Assembly (NCBI GenBank): GCA_002633005.1
Contig: NMRA01000433.1
Span: 171,615 to 235,614 of the forward strand
DNA: 64,000 nt
Direction: 5' to 3'
From: Phoronis australis
Taxonomy: Eukaryota > Phoronida > Phoronidae
The position numbers and the translations under genes were made by a program. Below, in pieces: positions 59,201-64,000 of this stretch; within the stretch, counting starts at the first letter, position 1; each line of letters opens with the position of its first letter. The notes under the pieces were generated by a model that saw only the letters and a program-made list of their open reading frames with translations, made no database searches and was not told the origin of the DNA.

Positions 59201-62200
59201 TGTTCAACAGCAGGTAAACCAAGGACAGTGCAGCAGAATTGGTCAACAAAGGAATAGTGTAAAAAGTAAAGGTCCTTGCGAAAAACAGAAAATATCTTCT
59301 GAAAGCCCGTTCGAAACTAATCTACCAATGTAGATTTACAAAATCTCATAAAATTTTTGAAAAATTGTTTTGAAATTCAAAGGAAGATAACTCAAAAACA
59401 GTAAGTTAGAGAAAAAATGTCACAGGTCATTAGAAAGAGTATACCTTAGAGAATACACATGCAAAAATTCATGTCATTTTCACTTCCAGTTCATAATGGC
59501 ACCCCAGCACGATTGAAAATGAGTAAAAATTCGTCAGATCTGCCATCTTGAAAGCAACTTCTAGTCCTGCAGCATTTGATAGCTAGTCACAGGAAACTAA
59601 CATGTGGGAAGTTTCGAAGCAATTGGTCCCACAATGCACCCTCTACAGGACAAAACGTTTTAATCCCAAAATCGAGGAACACGTGATTGTGCAGATGCCA
59701 ATATTTCCGCCATCTTTAATCAGAAATTCATGACTTCAAGAGTATTGGTAGTACTTGTCCACTTCTATATTTATGCCAATTTTCAGCCATGTACAGCAAA
59801 AAATGTGGCCTCTATGAGTCTTTGAATCTGAATTCGAAAACAAAATGGCTGCCAGGTCTGCCATGGTGGATCGGATGTTGACGAAAAACAATAGGCCTCC
59901 AGTACTTCCGGGACTACGGGTTGTGTGTGAATTTCTTGAGAATCGGATGAAAAATCCGACCTGTAGAGTGCGAACAAAAAAAAAAACTGATGTCAGAGCA
60001 ACACACTTGGCGAAATTTATTTAAATTTCACCAAGTAACAAATAAGCAATGACTAGAACTGGTAAAAAGCCAGGTGCCTAGCACAGGACACGTCAAATAT
60101 TGACAGCCAAAATCACATTGCCCCGTCACTCTAGCACCACTGATGATGAAGTTCGCTTGCTTTCAGTCGCAGCGATAGGGAATTCCGCTTGGGTACAGCC
60201 ATCGTGACTGGGAATTCTGGGTAATTTTTTCACATTGTTTTTGTCATGTGCTGCATTTTCCGTAAAAACTCACCAAATTTGGACACAACATTGCAGACAA
60301 GCAAAATTTTACTTTTATCATTTTTAATGAAAGACAGCAAGTATTTTGAAAATAAAGATGGCAGCCACAAACATGGACGTAAGAGTACCTCTTCTATCAT
60401 CTTCGCCTGGGCTGACGCCATCTCCACATTGCTCACAGCATCATTCTTATTCTTGGTGATCGCCTCGCACTTTTCCATTAACTGTTGTATGGCCGCCCTG
60501 AGGTCCACTAGAGCTTGAGTGTCTTGCGTCTGGCCTGGAAAGTAAGCACGACAAGTCTTCATAACAACAGCAGCAACAACTGTTTATACAATCCCTGAAC
60601 ATTCTTGAATGGAATGCATTCATGCCACTCAATAACAATGCCATATAAACCAGAATACAGCTCTGACAACAACTCCCCATACATTATTTCGCACTGACCG
60701 CCCACTAATCTCTCTTTTCCCTCTCCGTTGTTGCCAAAACCAACTACTAATATCATTGTCTCCTATGATTCAGTCTGTCAGCACCGATTCTTGTTTAAGT
60801 TGAAACTGAAACTTTTGTCTGCATATATAAAAATGTAAATAGGTCAATAAAGTGATCCTCGCCCCTTCTAGTTGAACAGTTGACTTACACGCAGCTTGTA
60901 CACATTCTTAACAGTTTAGTGTTAGTATAATATGACAGCCTAACTCTCCACAAAAAAGAAAGATTAAGCAAAATTCAGCTGATTATCAATAACTAAATTT
61001 CTACTGTGTACACATTACACAACATCTTTCCATTATTTGTAGTAAAGGCAATCATTCTTTGAACAATGGAAAACTTCAAATTTTCATTACGAGCACAAGA
61101 AATGGACTTATCCTGATGACTGGTATGAATATTTGGCTATCAACACATGCGAATTTTCACGAGGTCGAAAGACAACTAACTGCACCACAAGGGGTAGATA
61201 CATACACTGTGAAGTTGAAAGAGTTTAAAACTGCACAACACACAACACTGTCAGCTATTCAGTAAACCTGAACACTGTAAACAGGAAAGTTAATTAAACA
61301 AGAGCATGGAGATGTGAATTACAGTTATATTGTACCTGAGGCAAAGCGGGCGTCCGCCAAAAGAGCGTTGACGGAATCGTTGACCTCCTTCAGCCTCTCT
61401 CTGAACTCAGTGTTGTCGACGACCTCAGGGTTAGTGCCAACTGTGTCGATCAGGTCACGTAATTCTTTGACCTTCTTACGGTGAGCATTAACCTCCTCTT
61501 TGACAAGATTGTAACATGGAGGACAGTCTGCGAAGGAGACGATACACTGAACCAGAAGTAAAAATGTGGTAAAATTCCACCAGTTAAAGAGTGCAATACC
61601 AGTATGAAGAAGTGAAACTTCATTTTCTTATCCTTCATTCAAGATAAGAAGCACTAACTACACAAAAAGTACCTAGCGTGGCGTACATGAAATAATATCC
61701 CACGAGACATTATTCCGCGTATCGACCTTGACCTAAGTGTTTATCCCGTACACATTGAATTTGTGAGTTTCCTTTGTTTTCTTTCGGCATTTTCTAAATA
61801 CTTCACCTTGATTGTTTATGTGGCTAACCACAACTTGATGTGTATGTATATGGGCATTATGTAGCTAAATTACAAGAAAACAGTTTTAATGTAACCTTTT
61901 ATTACTTGAAATTGATAAAAAGTGTGAAAACAACAGTTATCGTGTATTGAACTTTTATCATATTTCGAAAATAAATAAATAACAAGAATATTTATAACAT
62001 TGTAAAATCCTCATCGGGTAGTTGCACTCATTCATGAAACTAAGTCATTGACCGGAGCGCTGGCCTATACGTCATCTGTTTTCACGAAGATGTTAAAAGT
62101 GCCAGTGTTGATGACAGCTCTGGCGAATATGCCTGTTGTAGCGTTGTTGCAGGTACATTGTTGCATTTCTACAGATTCTGTAGCCTTGGTAAAAAGCTGT

Positions 62201-63657
62201 TTACTTAATATACGACAGTCTGTTGATACAGCTAGCTGGCTGGCTACGGATTCTGTAGCATGGATAGGTTCACATGATGCTGGGACAGTCGTCATTGCTG
62301 CTTGTGTAATACTGTTGCCGATAGTAACGGGTGCTGTCATGACCAGTGACAACAATGTTTGATATTGGCGAGGAATCGGTGCCTGAGTTGCAGATGATAT
62401 AATATACAGAAATAGAAAACTGAGTTCCAGATGTTACGATTGAGATCTGGTTGCATGTTGAGTGATATTTACCATAGACATCTTATATGGTATTTACCAT
62501 AGACATCTTATATGGTATTTACACTGCTAGAATTGTATTACTTTAAGCTATTTTGCGAAAGTTTGATGATCTAACCAGCTAACGACGTCGAGTTGACATT
62601 GACCAACCTTTTGAACCTTCAATGAGGGCCCTCTTGGAAAGCAGTGCTATCACTGAAGAGGCCACCCTCATTTTAAATATCACAATAATAAATAAATAAA
62701 TAAATAAATGTCAGAGGTCACTGTTGAAGTAGTGCTGGAGGTGAATACAGAAAACATTATTACATGGCAGTATTTCCCTCGACAGATTCAACGCGTATGG
62801 GATATTATTCATACCATAGTTGGCATCTAAAATTTTTGTGAGCCGTTTGGATTGTTTAGTGCACTAATCATTATAAGTCCTTGAAAATATCATATCTGCA
62901 ATTGTAACTTCGAAATTAGTGAGATTTTACTATATGTCGAATAATTCTTTGTTTAAAGATCGGCAAAATTCCACAGCAAAATTTTCGGATCATACTATTT
63001 TCTTGTTATAATTTTGAAGGAGGCAGAATATTTTAAAGAAAATTTTGGAAAAGTGGAGAAAAGATTGGGTCGAAGTTCACCTATGTACCCTAACCATCAT
63101 TGGCCACCAATTTTGTTAGAGAAGTAAAGAAAGACCACATCACTATCTTGACAATGACCAAAAGCAAGAAACGCAGTCTGATCTGTATCCGCAAGGCTGC
63201 GTTCTTGAGAGTTTGGCGAGGTAACACAAGATCTCGTGAGAAATCTCCATGCAGCACAACAAATCATGTGACCTCAATAGCATACAGTCATGACTTGAAT
63301 TACAGAACAGGGTCCTACTCTGACACAACACTTAAAACAGGCCTATCAATATAGCTTGACCTGTGCTCCGTAATGCAAGATTCTCCAGAGTTTGGCAAAG
63401 TCACACATGTCCTGGCAAAACATCGACATGTATGACAAGCGAATCACGTGACCATCCTTGCCTTCACTTGTAAGTTTCTTGCATTATGGAACAGGTGGTG
63501 AACTCAAACCTACCAATACATCCAGCTGTTAAGTTATGCTTATTCTCTTGGCACATATCACACTGTTGTCCTGTGATTCGACTGGAGTCGGTGCAAGGAC
63601 ACTGGCCAAATTCATCACACTGAAGACTGACGGAGCCTCGTGGGTCGCACTGACAGG
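19941..63657 (-). CDS. LAMC1: Laminin subunit gamma-1-like, 3' twelve exons (5' part beyond window)
   Basis: Basement-membrane laminin gamma chain. Twelve exons join in consistent phase to 1916 nt, 637 residues plus stop: the last LE repeat (CQCDPRGSVSLQC...), the domain II start with its interchain cysteines (CIDCPPCYNLVKEEV), then an Ala/Glu/Lys heptad coiled coil to LPVGCFKYIELEKGP. Alignment by eye to human gamma-1 is continuous (KMEAENLEQL/KKEAEDLSIE; TADQLLARADAAKA/AADELLVDADVARA; LPSGCFNTPSIEKP/LPVGCFKYIELEKGP), and the length from the last LE repeat matches. The Cys in VGCF is the expected disulfide to the beta chain; a Glu near the C terminus is needed for integrin binding in known laminins. 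Exons lie in two clusters separated by a ~31 kb intron holding a GPCR gene on the other strand. Gamma-1 is preferred over gamma-2/3 by overall similarity, but the single invertebrate gamma may be orthologous to all. Confidence 0.96.
20595..20694 (-). CDS. LAMC1: Laminin gamma exon, domain I
   Basis: Acceptor tttcctccag|GCACTG, donor CAACTAG|GTCAGT, phase 0 to 1. Encodes ALMKAGEAKTASEDANSKVQ and ends VNVILVQL, matching LLSIINDLLEQL. Confidence 0.93.
21135..21565. repeat. Pyrimidine-rich minisatellite, ~55 bp unit
   Basis: Degenerate units of CCACCTACCTCCTAACCCCA, CTC.CAAGCCAACCTTCCCA, CTCCAAT repeat through this stretch; the two units nearest the laminin exon are most alike. Almost no G on the plus strand. 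The single n at 21480 lies inside it, as expected for a hard-to-read tract. The 131-codon open frame here is a composition artefact. Confidence 0.88.
21569..21727 (-). CDS. LAMC1: Laminin gamma exon, domain I
   Basis: Acceptor gtttgttgtag|GATGCA, donor AGAGAG|GTAGGT, phase 0 to 0. Encodes DATKIQKEALQAQDKALQQT through EDSKLARE. Directly followed on the minus strand by a purine-rich minisatellite (21565-21135). Confidence 0.93.
22450..22760 (+). repeat. Third, diverged copy of the ~1.1 kb repeat family
   Basis: A GATGATAATGATGATAAT tract is followed by GTGCAGTCAGGAATCAGTAA, CAG.CATCAGAAAATCTAAAA and TTCAGAAAGCCCTTGACAAC. The same order is found at 34430-34700 and 58920-59320. Only the first third of the element is recognisable. 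Confidence 0.6.
23076..23276 (-). CDS. LAMC1: Laminin gamma exon, domain I
   Basis: Acceptor gatcttacag|GAGTTT, donor GCGGGT|GTAAGC, phase 0 to 0. Encodes EFDQKVQDSKDKAEDALKLV through AQKAAG, matching DFDRRVNDNKTAAEEALRKIP. The donor was chosen over an upstream GTGTAA because it keeps phase with the next exon. Confidence 0.94.
24244..24357 (-). CDS. LAMC1: Laminin gamma exon, domain I
   Basis: Acceptor atttctgttag|GCTGCC, donor CTTAAG|GTTGGT (weak beyond GT), phase 0 to 0. Encodes AADELLVDADVARAEAQDAV and ends TLNTLK, matching TADQLLARADAAKA...ILNNLK. Confidence 0.94.
24525..24640. repeat. Dispersed repeat shared with 5965-6085
   Basis: CCACGTAAACCATAAACTCG, GAGCACAGAATAATAG and AAGAACAGAAAAAGTGAAAA parallel the sequence at 5965-6085. 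Confidence 0.6.
25738..25860 (-). CDS. LAMC1: Laminin gamma exon after the 31 kb intron
   Basis: Acceptor ttattttcag|GCTGAA, donor CAACAG|GTAAGG, phase 0 to 0. Encodes AEDLSIEANSVMNRHQDLID through EGKAQQQ. Human gamma-1 has AENLEQLIDQ...LEKGKTEQQ here. Confidence 0.95.
27610..27755 (+). repeat. AT-rich dispersed repeat, copy 1 (inverted copy at 40165-40320)
   Basis: AAGAATCACCGGAAAGA, GATTGAAAGCACATTGTC, CGAAATTTGAGAACTATG and AATGCCAAAATCGCTCTTG are all found on the minus strand at 40320-40165 in the same order. Related fragments (CTTCAGAATCAAGAAAATTCAG, CCCAAATTT) occur near 26330-26400 and 29590-29640. Confidence 0.6.
28593..28743. mobile_element. Palindromic MITE, 46 bp arms
   Basis: The left arm ATTTAAGTCGTGTCTGCCCG then CCATCTGTTGACCACATCACGTGACCT (28593-28638) is inverted at 28698-28743 (AGGTCACATGATGTGGCCAA...GACTTAAAT) with few mismatches. 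The loop contains a small GCCCCTGGTAGGGGC hairpin. No coding capacity; a non-autonomous foldback DNA element is likely. A related arm sits at 19728-19774. Confidence 0.8.
30400..30650 (+). repeat. Purine-rich dispersed repeat, copy 1
   Basis: GATGTATTGTTCCACAAATA, AATAATCTTGTGTGATA, TTGCATGA.T.AAG, AAAAAGAGATGAAAAAAGAG and GGAAACCAAAAAGAGGAAAT recur in order at 36280-36500. Confidence 0.7.
34392..35400 (+). mobile_element. ~1.1 kb repeat family, copy 1
   Basis: Collinear with 58864-60020. Shared blocks include GAAAGCGCTC, a GATGATGACGATGAT tract, AACATTCATATGACGAAC, GATGTCAGAAATCA, GAAATAGGCTA, AATATCTTCTGAAAGCCCGT, ATGGCACCCCAGCACGA, CATCTTGAAAGCAACTTC and GTGCGAACAAA. Only one unit of the 33-bp motif is present here. 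No long open frame; class unknown, presumably non-autonomous. Confidence 0.75.
36129..36636. mobile_element. TIR element (MITE-like), 19 bp inverted ends
   Basis: The left end CTAGTGCAACTTACCCCAC is matched at the right end (36618-36636, inverted) by CTAGTGCTACTTACCCCAC, 18 of 19 identical. The interior has the purine-rich block shared with 30400-30650. No transposase. Confidence 0.65.
40100..40330 (-). repeat. AT-rich dispersed repeat, inverted copy
   Basis: Reverse complement reads CAAGAATCACCAGAAAGACG, GATTGAAAATACTTTGTCTG and AATGCCAAAATCGCCCTTG, matching 27610-27755. Confidence 0.6.
40535..41026. mobile_element. Possible MITE with GRSCCTTTCA ends
   Basis: Left end GACCCTTTCACATTGAC and inverted right end GGGCCTTTCATACTAAC agree at 12 of 17 positions. 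Inside, GTTAAGCGTTCATA occurs twice (about 40863 and 40961) with GTTAACTG/GTTAACT motifs. Such CCTTTCA termini are common in DNA-transposon-derived MITEs. No coding capacity. Confidence 0.4.
41222..41506. repeat. Inverted repeat, 20 bp perfect arms
   Basis: CTGACACGGAGCAAATTGAC (41222-41241) is perfectly inverted at 41487-41506; imperfect matching continues outward (CAGTGT). The 245-base core is GC-richer than its surroundings and has open frames on both strands without family resemblance. Confidence 0.75.
41926..41966. repeat. (AAC/AAT)n microsatellite
   Basis: AACAATAACAACAACAATAA-type run. Confidence 0.9.
42120..42990 (-). mobile_element. Decayed non-LTR retrotransposon, C-terminal part
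   Basis: Minus-strand frames carry two blocks typical of the C terminus of non-LTR polyproteins. The first is NAAILGECWRYPLYTKHFIT then YIKYWLKILKF at 42870-42770; the second is RICVFCNMNYIEGKLHFLSV then CNAYADLRQQYI at 42400-42300, a zinc-knuckle C..C....H....C. Frames are broken between them. Clade (jockey/CR1-like) is inference. Confidence 0.75.
43948..45340. mobile_element. 1.4 kb DNA transposon relic with GTATTCGCC...GCCC inverted ends
   Basis: The left end has GTATTCGCCATAATAACTGCCCA; the right end, inverted, has GTATTCGCCGTAATAACCGCCCA, about 21 of 23 identical, followed by GCGCTTAT-type motifs on both sides. Two open frames inside (44346-44570 and 44964-45194, plus) are unrecognised and too short for a transposase. 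Confidence 0.65.
45344..45358. repeat. (TTA)n microsatellite
   Basis: Short ATTATTATT run directly at the right end of the TIR element. Confidence 0.7.
47395..47455. repeat. (TTA/ATT)n microsatellite
   Basis: About 60 bases of imperfect TTATTATTA. Confidence 0.92.
50141..50153 (+). promoter_or_regulatory. Likely 3' splice acceptor of a 5' UTR intron in the GPCR gene
   Basis: CTTTCTCCGCAG ends at 50152, one base before ATG 50154, with a good polypyrimidine tract. It decides the start: codons upstream of 50154 would be intronic and the coding sequence lies in one exon, as in many class A receptors. Confidence 0.6.
50154..51284 (+). CDS. Rhodopsin-family (class A) peptide-type GPCR, nested in laminin intron
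   Basis: Uninterrupted 376-residue seven-transmembrane receptor. TM1 ~24-51 with FNVLN (N1.50), TM2 ~57-81 with SFSDLLAL (D2.50), TM3 ~102-127 ending ERY (DRY variant), TM4 ~144-162, TM5 ~201-224, TM6 ~248-272 with ITPGAI (P6.50, no CWxP), TM7 ~279-303 with INFLIY in place of NPxxY, then a cytoplasmic tail. Glycosylation sites NVSS near the N terminus and NRTM in loop 2. The NFxIY...FR end and overall pattern resemble FMRFamide-receptor/GPR139-type peptide receptors; the ligand is unknown. The open frame extends to an ATG at 50094, but ctctttctccgcag|T directly precedes the ATG at 50154, so the extra 20 codons are probably intron. The ATG at 50160 is an alternative. Convergent with nothing; lies antisense to laminin. 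Confidence 0.92.
   Translation: MVMADNVSSTHEKEEEDIRGRIRTIVYVYCLATIIVIGIIFNVLNIIVLVQRSMKSNVYLYLRIMSFSDLLALIFDITYAANLYARRPKSTFGEAFFGAHLEFFLKQSCNSTSKLLTMLTAIERYIALCHPHKAPTICTRRRTVYQIVCAICVAILFNIPRIWERKIEPFVDPVTNRTMYNDKVLSEFSKGDYYTFHKYLYTSLFMFLPLITLAVLNTRIIIALRQYSRVKEGMTSQSDEQKKEQRRTTMVLIMVVIAFLILITPGAIAYILQNDESFGVFVFVCISDLMGELNFAINFLIYITFNKTFRTVFIAVFTPKKRRGQEIIAVSVLPSRAEGNKALTSNPQVKRNQVQPQNNAGSSNDHGETGPSDLHM
52478..52550 (+). other. tRNA-like segment (possible tRNA-derived SINE head)
   Basis: CTGTAGGCCAGTTGGCAAGA resembles a box A and TCAGGTGTTTGAACTGCACA a degenerate box B (consensus GGTTCGANNCC). Stem pairing is poor, so it is not a functional tRNA. Confidence 0.25.
52762..52937 (+). CDS. Orphan exon of unknown protein
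   Basis: Between acceptor tgccattttcag|GTCTCA and donor CCATCAG|GTAGTT the frame is open with non-random composition: VSRERYPLKKVVGLPYDLLQ, YTEKILTQNDLEIPVMETKR, KPDSSTEWSSFMTEKFLPS. Codon use looks protein-like. It lies 1.5 kb downstream of the GPCR stop, same strand, inside the laminin intron. I recognise no family and find no partner exon, so it could be part of another nested gene or a captured gene fragment. Confidence 0.4.
53161..53504 (-). mobile_element. Penelope-like element 3' relic with 93 bp inverted arms
   Basis: Minus-strand frame NWFRRGVKEAIHESIENPSL then NRQRGLRFLLPRM is the conserved C terminus of a Penelope-like element (the KEAIHIR..NPSLNRD.G..LP pattern after the GIY-YIG endonuclease), followed by DEVLERRTQRSHLYVTVSPV. 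The DNA coding that last block (53161-53253) is repeated inverted at 53412-53504 with about 90 per cent identity, so the relic folds back on itself. Confidence 0.72.
53890..54080 (+). repeat. Dispersed repeat copy (direct copy at 54630-54805)
   Basis: GCAAAAAATAATTGCTATTT, CCATTTTCAAAGGGCGGTTA, CACAGTATAAACC and GGAGAAATTTGACAAA recur in order 740 bases later, same orientation. A partial relative is near 33100-33200. Confidence 0.65.
54630..54805 (+). repeat. Dispersed repeat, second copy
   Basis: GCACAAAAATAATTGCCAAA, CCAATTTTCAAAGGACGGTT, CACAGTACAAACC and GGAGAAATTTGACAAAATC; see copy at 53890-54080. Confidence 0.65.
56650..56765 (+). repeat. Local duplication, copy 1
   Basis: TTGACACACCTTCGTTTCCA, AGCCGCCATTTTACCCGACA, CTTGTTTGTCGACTTTTCG and GCTTGCAATAGGTCAA recur at 57450-57570, on the other side of the laminin exon 56859-57036. 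Confidence 0.75.
56859..57036 (-). CDS. LAMC1: Laminin gamma exon before the 31 kb intron
   Basis: Acceptor tgttccag|CCTCCC, donor AAGGAG|GTGAGT, phase 2 to 0. Encodes LPDLEGLYNMAKSSSDMARE and ends LESVTIKKE. Its end joins perfectly to the exon at 25860 (KKE|AEDLSIE; KMEAENLEQL in human), so the intervening intron is about 31 kb. Confidence 0.94.
57450..57570 (+). repeat. Local duplication, copy 2
   Basis: TTGACACACTTTTGTTTCCA, AGCTGCCATTACACCTGACA, TTGTTCGTCGACATTTGGC and GCTTGCGATAGGTCAA; same orientation as copy 1. Confidence 0.75.
57789..57926 (-). CDS. LAMC1: Laminin gamma exon, domain I coiled coil
   Basis: Acceptor cttttcag|GCAAGA, donor CAAGA|GTATGC, phase 2 to 2. Encodes QENDAAKIEELASKALNNSK through NIEKLRQ. 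The donor was chosen because GTATGC is a good site and restores phase with the following exon (GA|C gives Asp). Confidence 0.9.
58465..58625 (-). CDS. LAMC1: Laminin gamma exon, domain II/I coiled coil
   Basis: Acceptor attaccag|GCCATA, donor ACGAT|GTAAGT, phase 0 to 2. Encodes AISNAEASLHRADKYLQEQA through SKMAREESTM. The split ATG codon is completed by the next exon. Confidence 0.93.
58664..58778 (+). repeat. Two-copy tandem repeat, ~60 bp unit
   Basis: CAATGAATAGAACTTGGAAA with CAGCACAATGTCTGACCAGTGTCTGGCCT is followed by CAATGAATAGAAATGGGAAA with CAGCACAGTGTCTGACCAGTGCCTGGCCT. Confidence 0.88.
58785..58863 (+). repeat. SINE-like 3' tail ending in (AAAT)n, copy 1
   Basis: GGGCCCCATGGAAAGCAGTG ... 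GGGGCTACCTTCATTATAAA TATTACAATAATAAATAAAT; nearly the same sequence ends at 62710. The shared unit plus (AAAT)n tail suggests a short retroposon. Confidence 0.6.
58864..60020 (+). mobile_element. ~1.1 kb repeat family, copy 2 (with expanded 33-bp array)
   Basis: Collinear with 34392-35400. Left end GAGCAACACTTGGCAAAATT and right end GAGCAACACACTTGGCGAAATT form short direct terminal repeats. It contains the tandem array 59031-59228. No protein domain recognised. Confidence 0.75.
59031..59228 (+). repeat. Six-copy tandem array of a 33-bp unit
   Basis: Six near-identical units of AGTATTGTTCAACAGCAGGT + AAACCAAGGACAT (59031, 59064, 59097, 59130, 59163, 59196). Because 33 is a multiple of three, both strands stay open: plus-strand frame SIVQQQVNQGH repeated, minus-strand MSLVYLLLNNT repeated. 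The paralogous repeat at 34540 has one diverged unit, so this is a recent local expansion, not a gene. Confidence 0.93.
60389..60534 (-). CDS. LAMC1: Laminin gamma exon, domain II coiled coil
   Basis: Acceptor ctttccag|GCCAGA, donor GAAGAG|GTACTC, phase 1 to 0. Encodes GQTQDTQALVDLRAAIQQLM and on to AQAKMIEE. Heptad pattern with Leu/Ile/Ala at core positions. Confidence 0.93.
61336..61527 (-). CDS. LAMC1: Laminin gamma exon: start of coiled coil
   Basis: Acceptor ttcgcag|ACTGTC, donor CTCAG|GTACAA, phase 1 to 1. Encodes DCPPCYNLVKEEVNAHRKKV and following heptads. The CPPC pair corresponds to CPACYRLVKDKV of gamma-1, the cysteines joining the three chains. Confidence 0.96.
62048..62362. other. 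Tract open on both strands, no gene recognised
   Basis: Over 300 bases open on both strands, giving Thr/Ala/Val/Ser-rich proteins (for example AGTVVIAACVILLPIVTGAV). No splice context or family. A similar composition occurs at 27836-28106, suggesting a degenerate repeat with a codon-like period. Confidence 0.3.
62628..62710 (+). repeat. SINE-like 3' tail ending in (AAAT)n, copy 2
   Basis: GGGCCCTCTTGGAAAGCAGT, GCCACCCTCATTTTAAATAT, CACAATAATAAATAAATAAA; same design as 58785-58863. Confidence 0.6.
63185..63495 (+). repeat. Imperfect tandem duplication, ~180 bp unit
   Basis: GAGAGTTTGGCGAGGTAACA, AATCATGTGACC.., GAATTACAGAACAGG are echoed by CAGAGTTTGGCAAAGTCACA, AATCACGTGACC.., GCATTATGGAACAGG. 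Lies just downstream of the LE exon (minus strand). Confidence 0.6.
63514..63657 (-). CDS. LAMC1: Laminin gamma exon: last LE (EGF-like) repeat
   Basis: Acceptor cacctgcag|CCTGTC, donor ATTG|GTAGGT, phase 1 at both ends. Encodes CQCDPRGSVSLQCDEFGQCP, then C...TGQQCDMCQENKHNLTAGCI. Cys spacing is a laminin EGF repeat; human gamma-1 has CDCHPEGSLSLQCKDDGRCEC at the same place. Confidence 0.95.
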
Positions 63658-64000
63658 CTGCAGGTGAAAGTTCAAAGGTCACAGAGTTAAATACAACCTA
63701 GTATTTTAATTCAATATCCAAATGACCAAGGTCGCCATCAACCATCAGAACATTTAAACTGAACGGACTCCACAGAAACATGTGGTAAAGAAAATTAAAA
63801 ACAACTGGTTTCCTACTTATTCTGCAAAGCAAACTTTCATAAGGTTACCATAGCAACTCTTTACAAACATGCATTAATTGTAACCACAAACTGATATTCA
63901 AGCTCAAATATATGACAGTTTACAGTTCATAAGATACAGCCAAAAATCTTTACATATAACAGTGTTTGTCCGAGCTTGCTTTTGCATCATTTGGCATAAT

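Noticed and set aside
58989-59333. 114-codon frame with repeated VQQQVNQGH
   Set aside because: Product of the 33-bp tandem array inside a mobile repeat; the minus strand is equally open and the paralogous copy is not coding.

Overview
The window is eukaryotic animal DNA: AT-rich, intron-rich, full of simple-sequence arrays and decayed transposons, with protein-coding exons that can be joined across GT-AG introns in matching phase. Gene content (laminin gamma-1 type chain, pancreatic-lipase-family enzyme, colipase/Dickkopf-fold secreted protein, peptide-type rhodopsin-family GPCR) plus Tx1-like L1, Penelope-like and other retroelement relics suggests a marine invertebrate, probably a non-vertebrate deuterostome such as a hemichordate or amphioxus. 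That placement is inference; no species-specific marker is visible. One ambiguous base (n) lies at 21480.

Left part (1-14 kb). On the minus strand a complete or nearly complete secreted lipase/phospholipase A1-like gene runs from 6944 to 1225. It has a signal-peptide exon, six further exons, the GHSLG nucleophile box and a stop right after the catalytic domain, so it has no C-terminal PLAT/C2 domain. About 4.7 kb beyond its start, on the plus strand, a three-exon gene (11663-13991) encodes a 112-residue secreted cysteine-rich protein with the colipase/Dickkopf/prokineticin cysteine spacing. Between them lie GAT-rich simple sequence and a 5'-truncated Tx1-like LINE.

Middle (14-19.9 kb) has no gene I can defend. 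It holds degenerate tandem repeats, dispersed repeats, a possible pseudogene and probably the 3' flank or UTR of the laminin gene.

Right part (19.9-64 kb) is the 3' half of a laminin gamma-1-like gene on the minus strand. Twelve exons fit together in phase and encode the last LE (laminin EGF-like) repeat and the whole coiled-coil domain II/I down to the stop; the 5' part lies beyond the right edge. Exons are clustered at 19.9-25.9 kb and 56.8-63.7 kb, separated by one intron of about 31 kb (25861-56858). That intron contains, on the opposite strand, an intronless-coding GPCR gene (50154-51284) and many mobile-element relics: a palindromic MITE, several TIR elements, a LINE fragment, a Penelope-like relic with long inverted arms, and copies of an unnamed ~1.1 kb repeat family.

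The genes do not form an operon. The interesting relationships are positional: a colipase-fold gene next to a lipase that lacks the usual colipase-binding domain, and a receptor gene nested inside a giant laminin intron.
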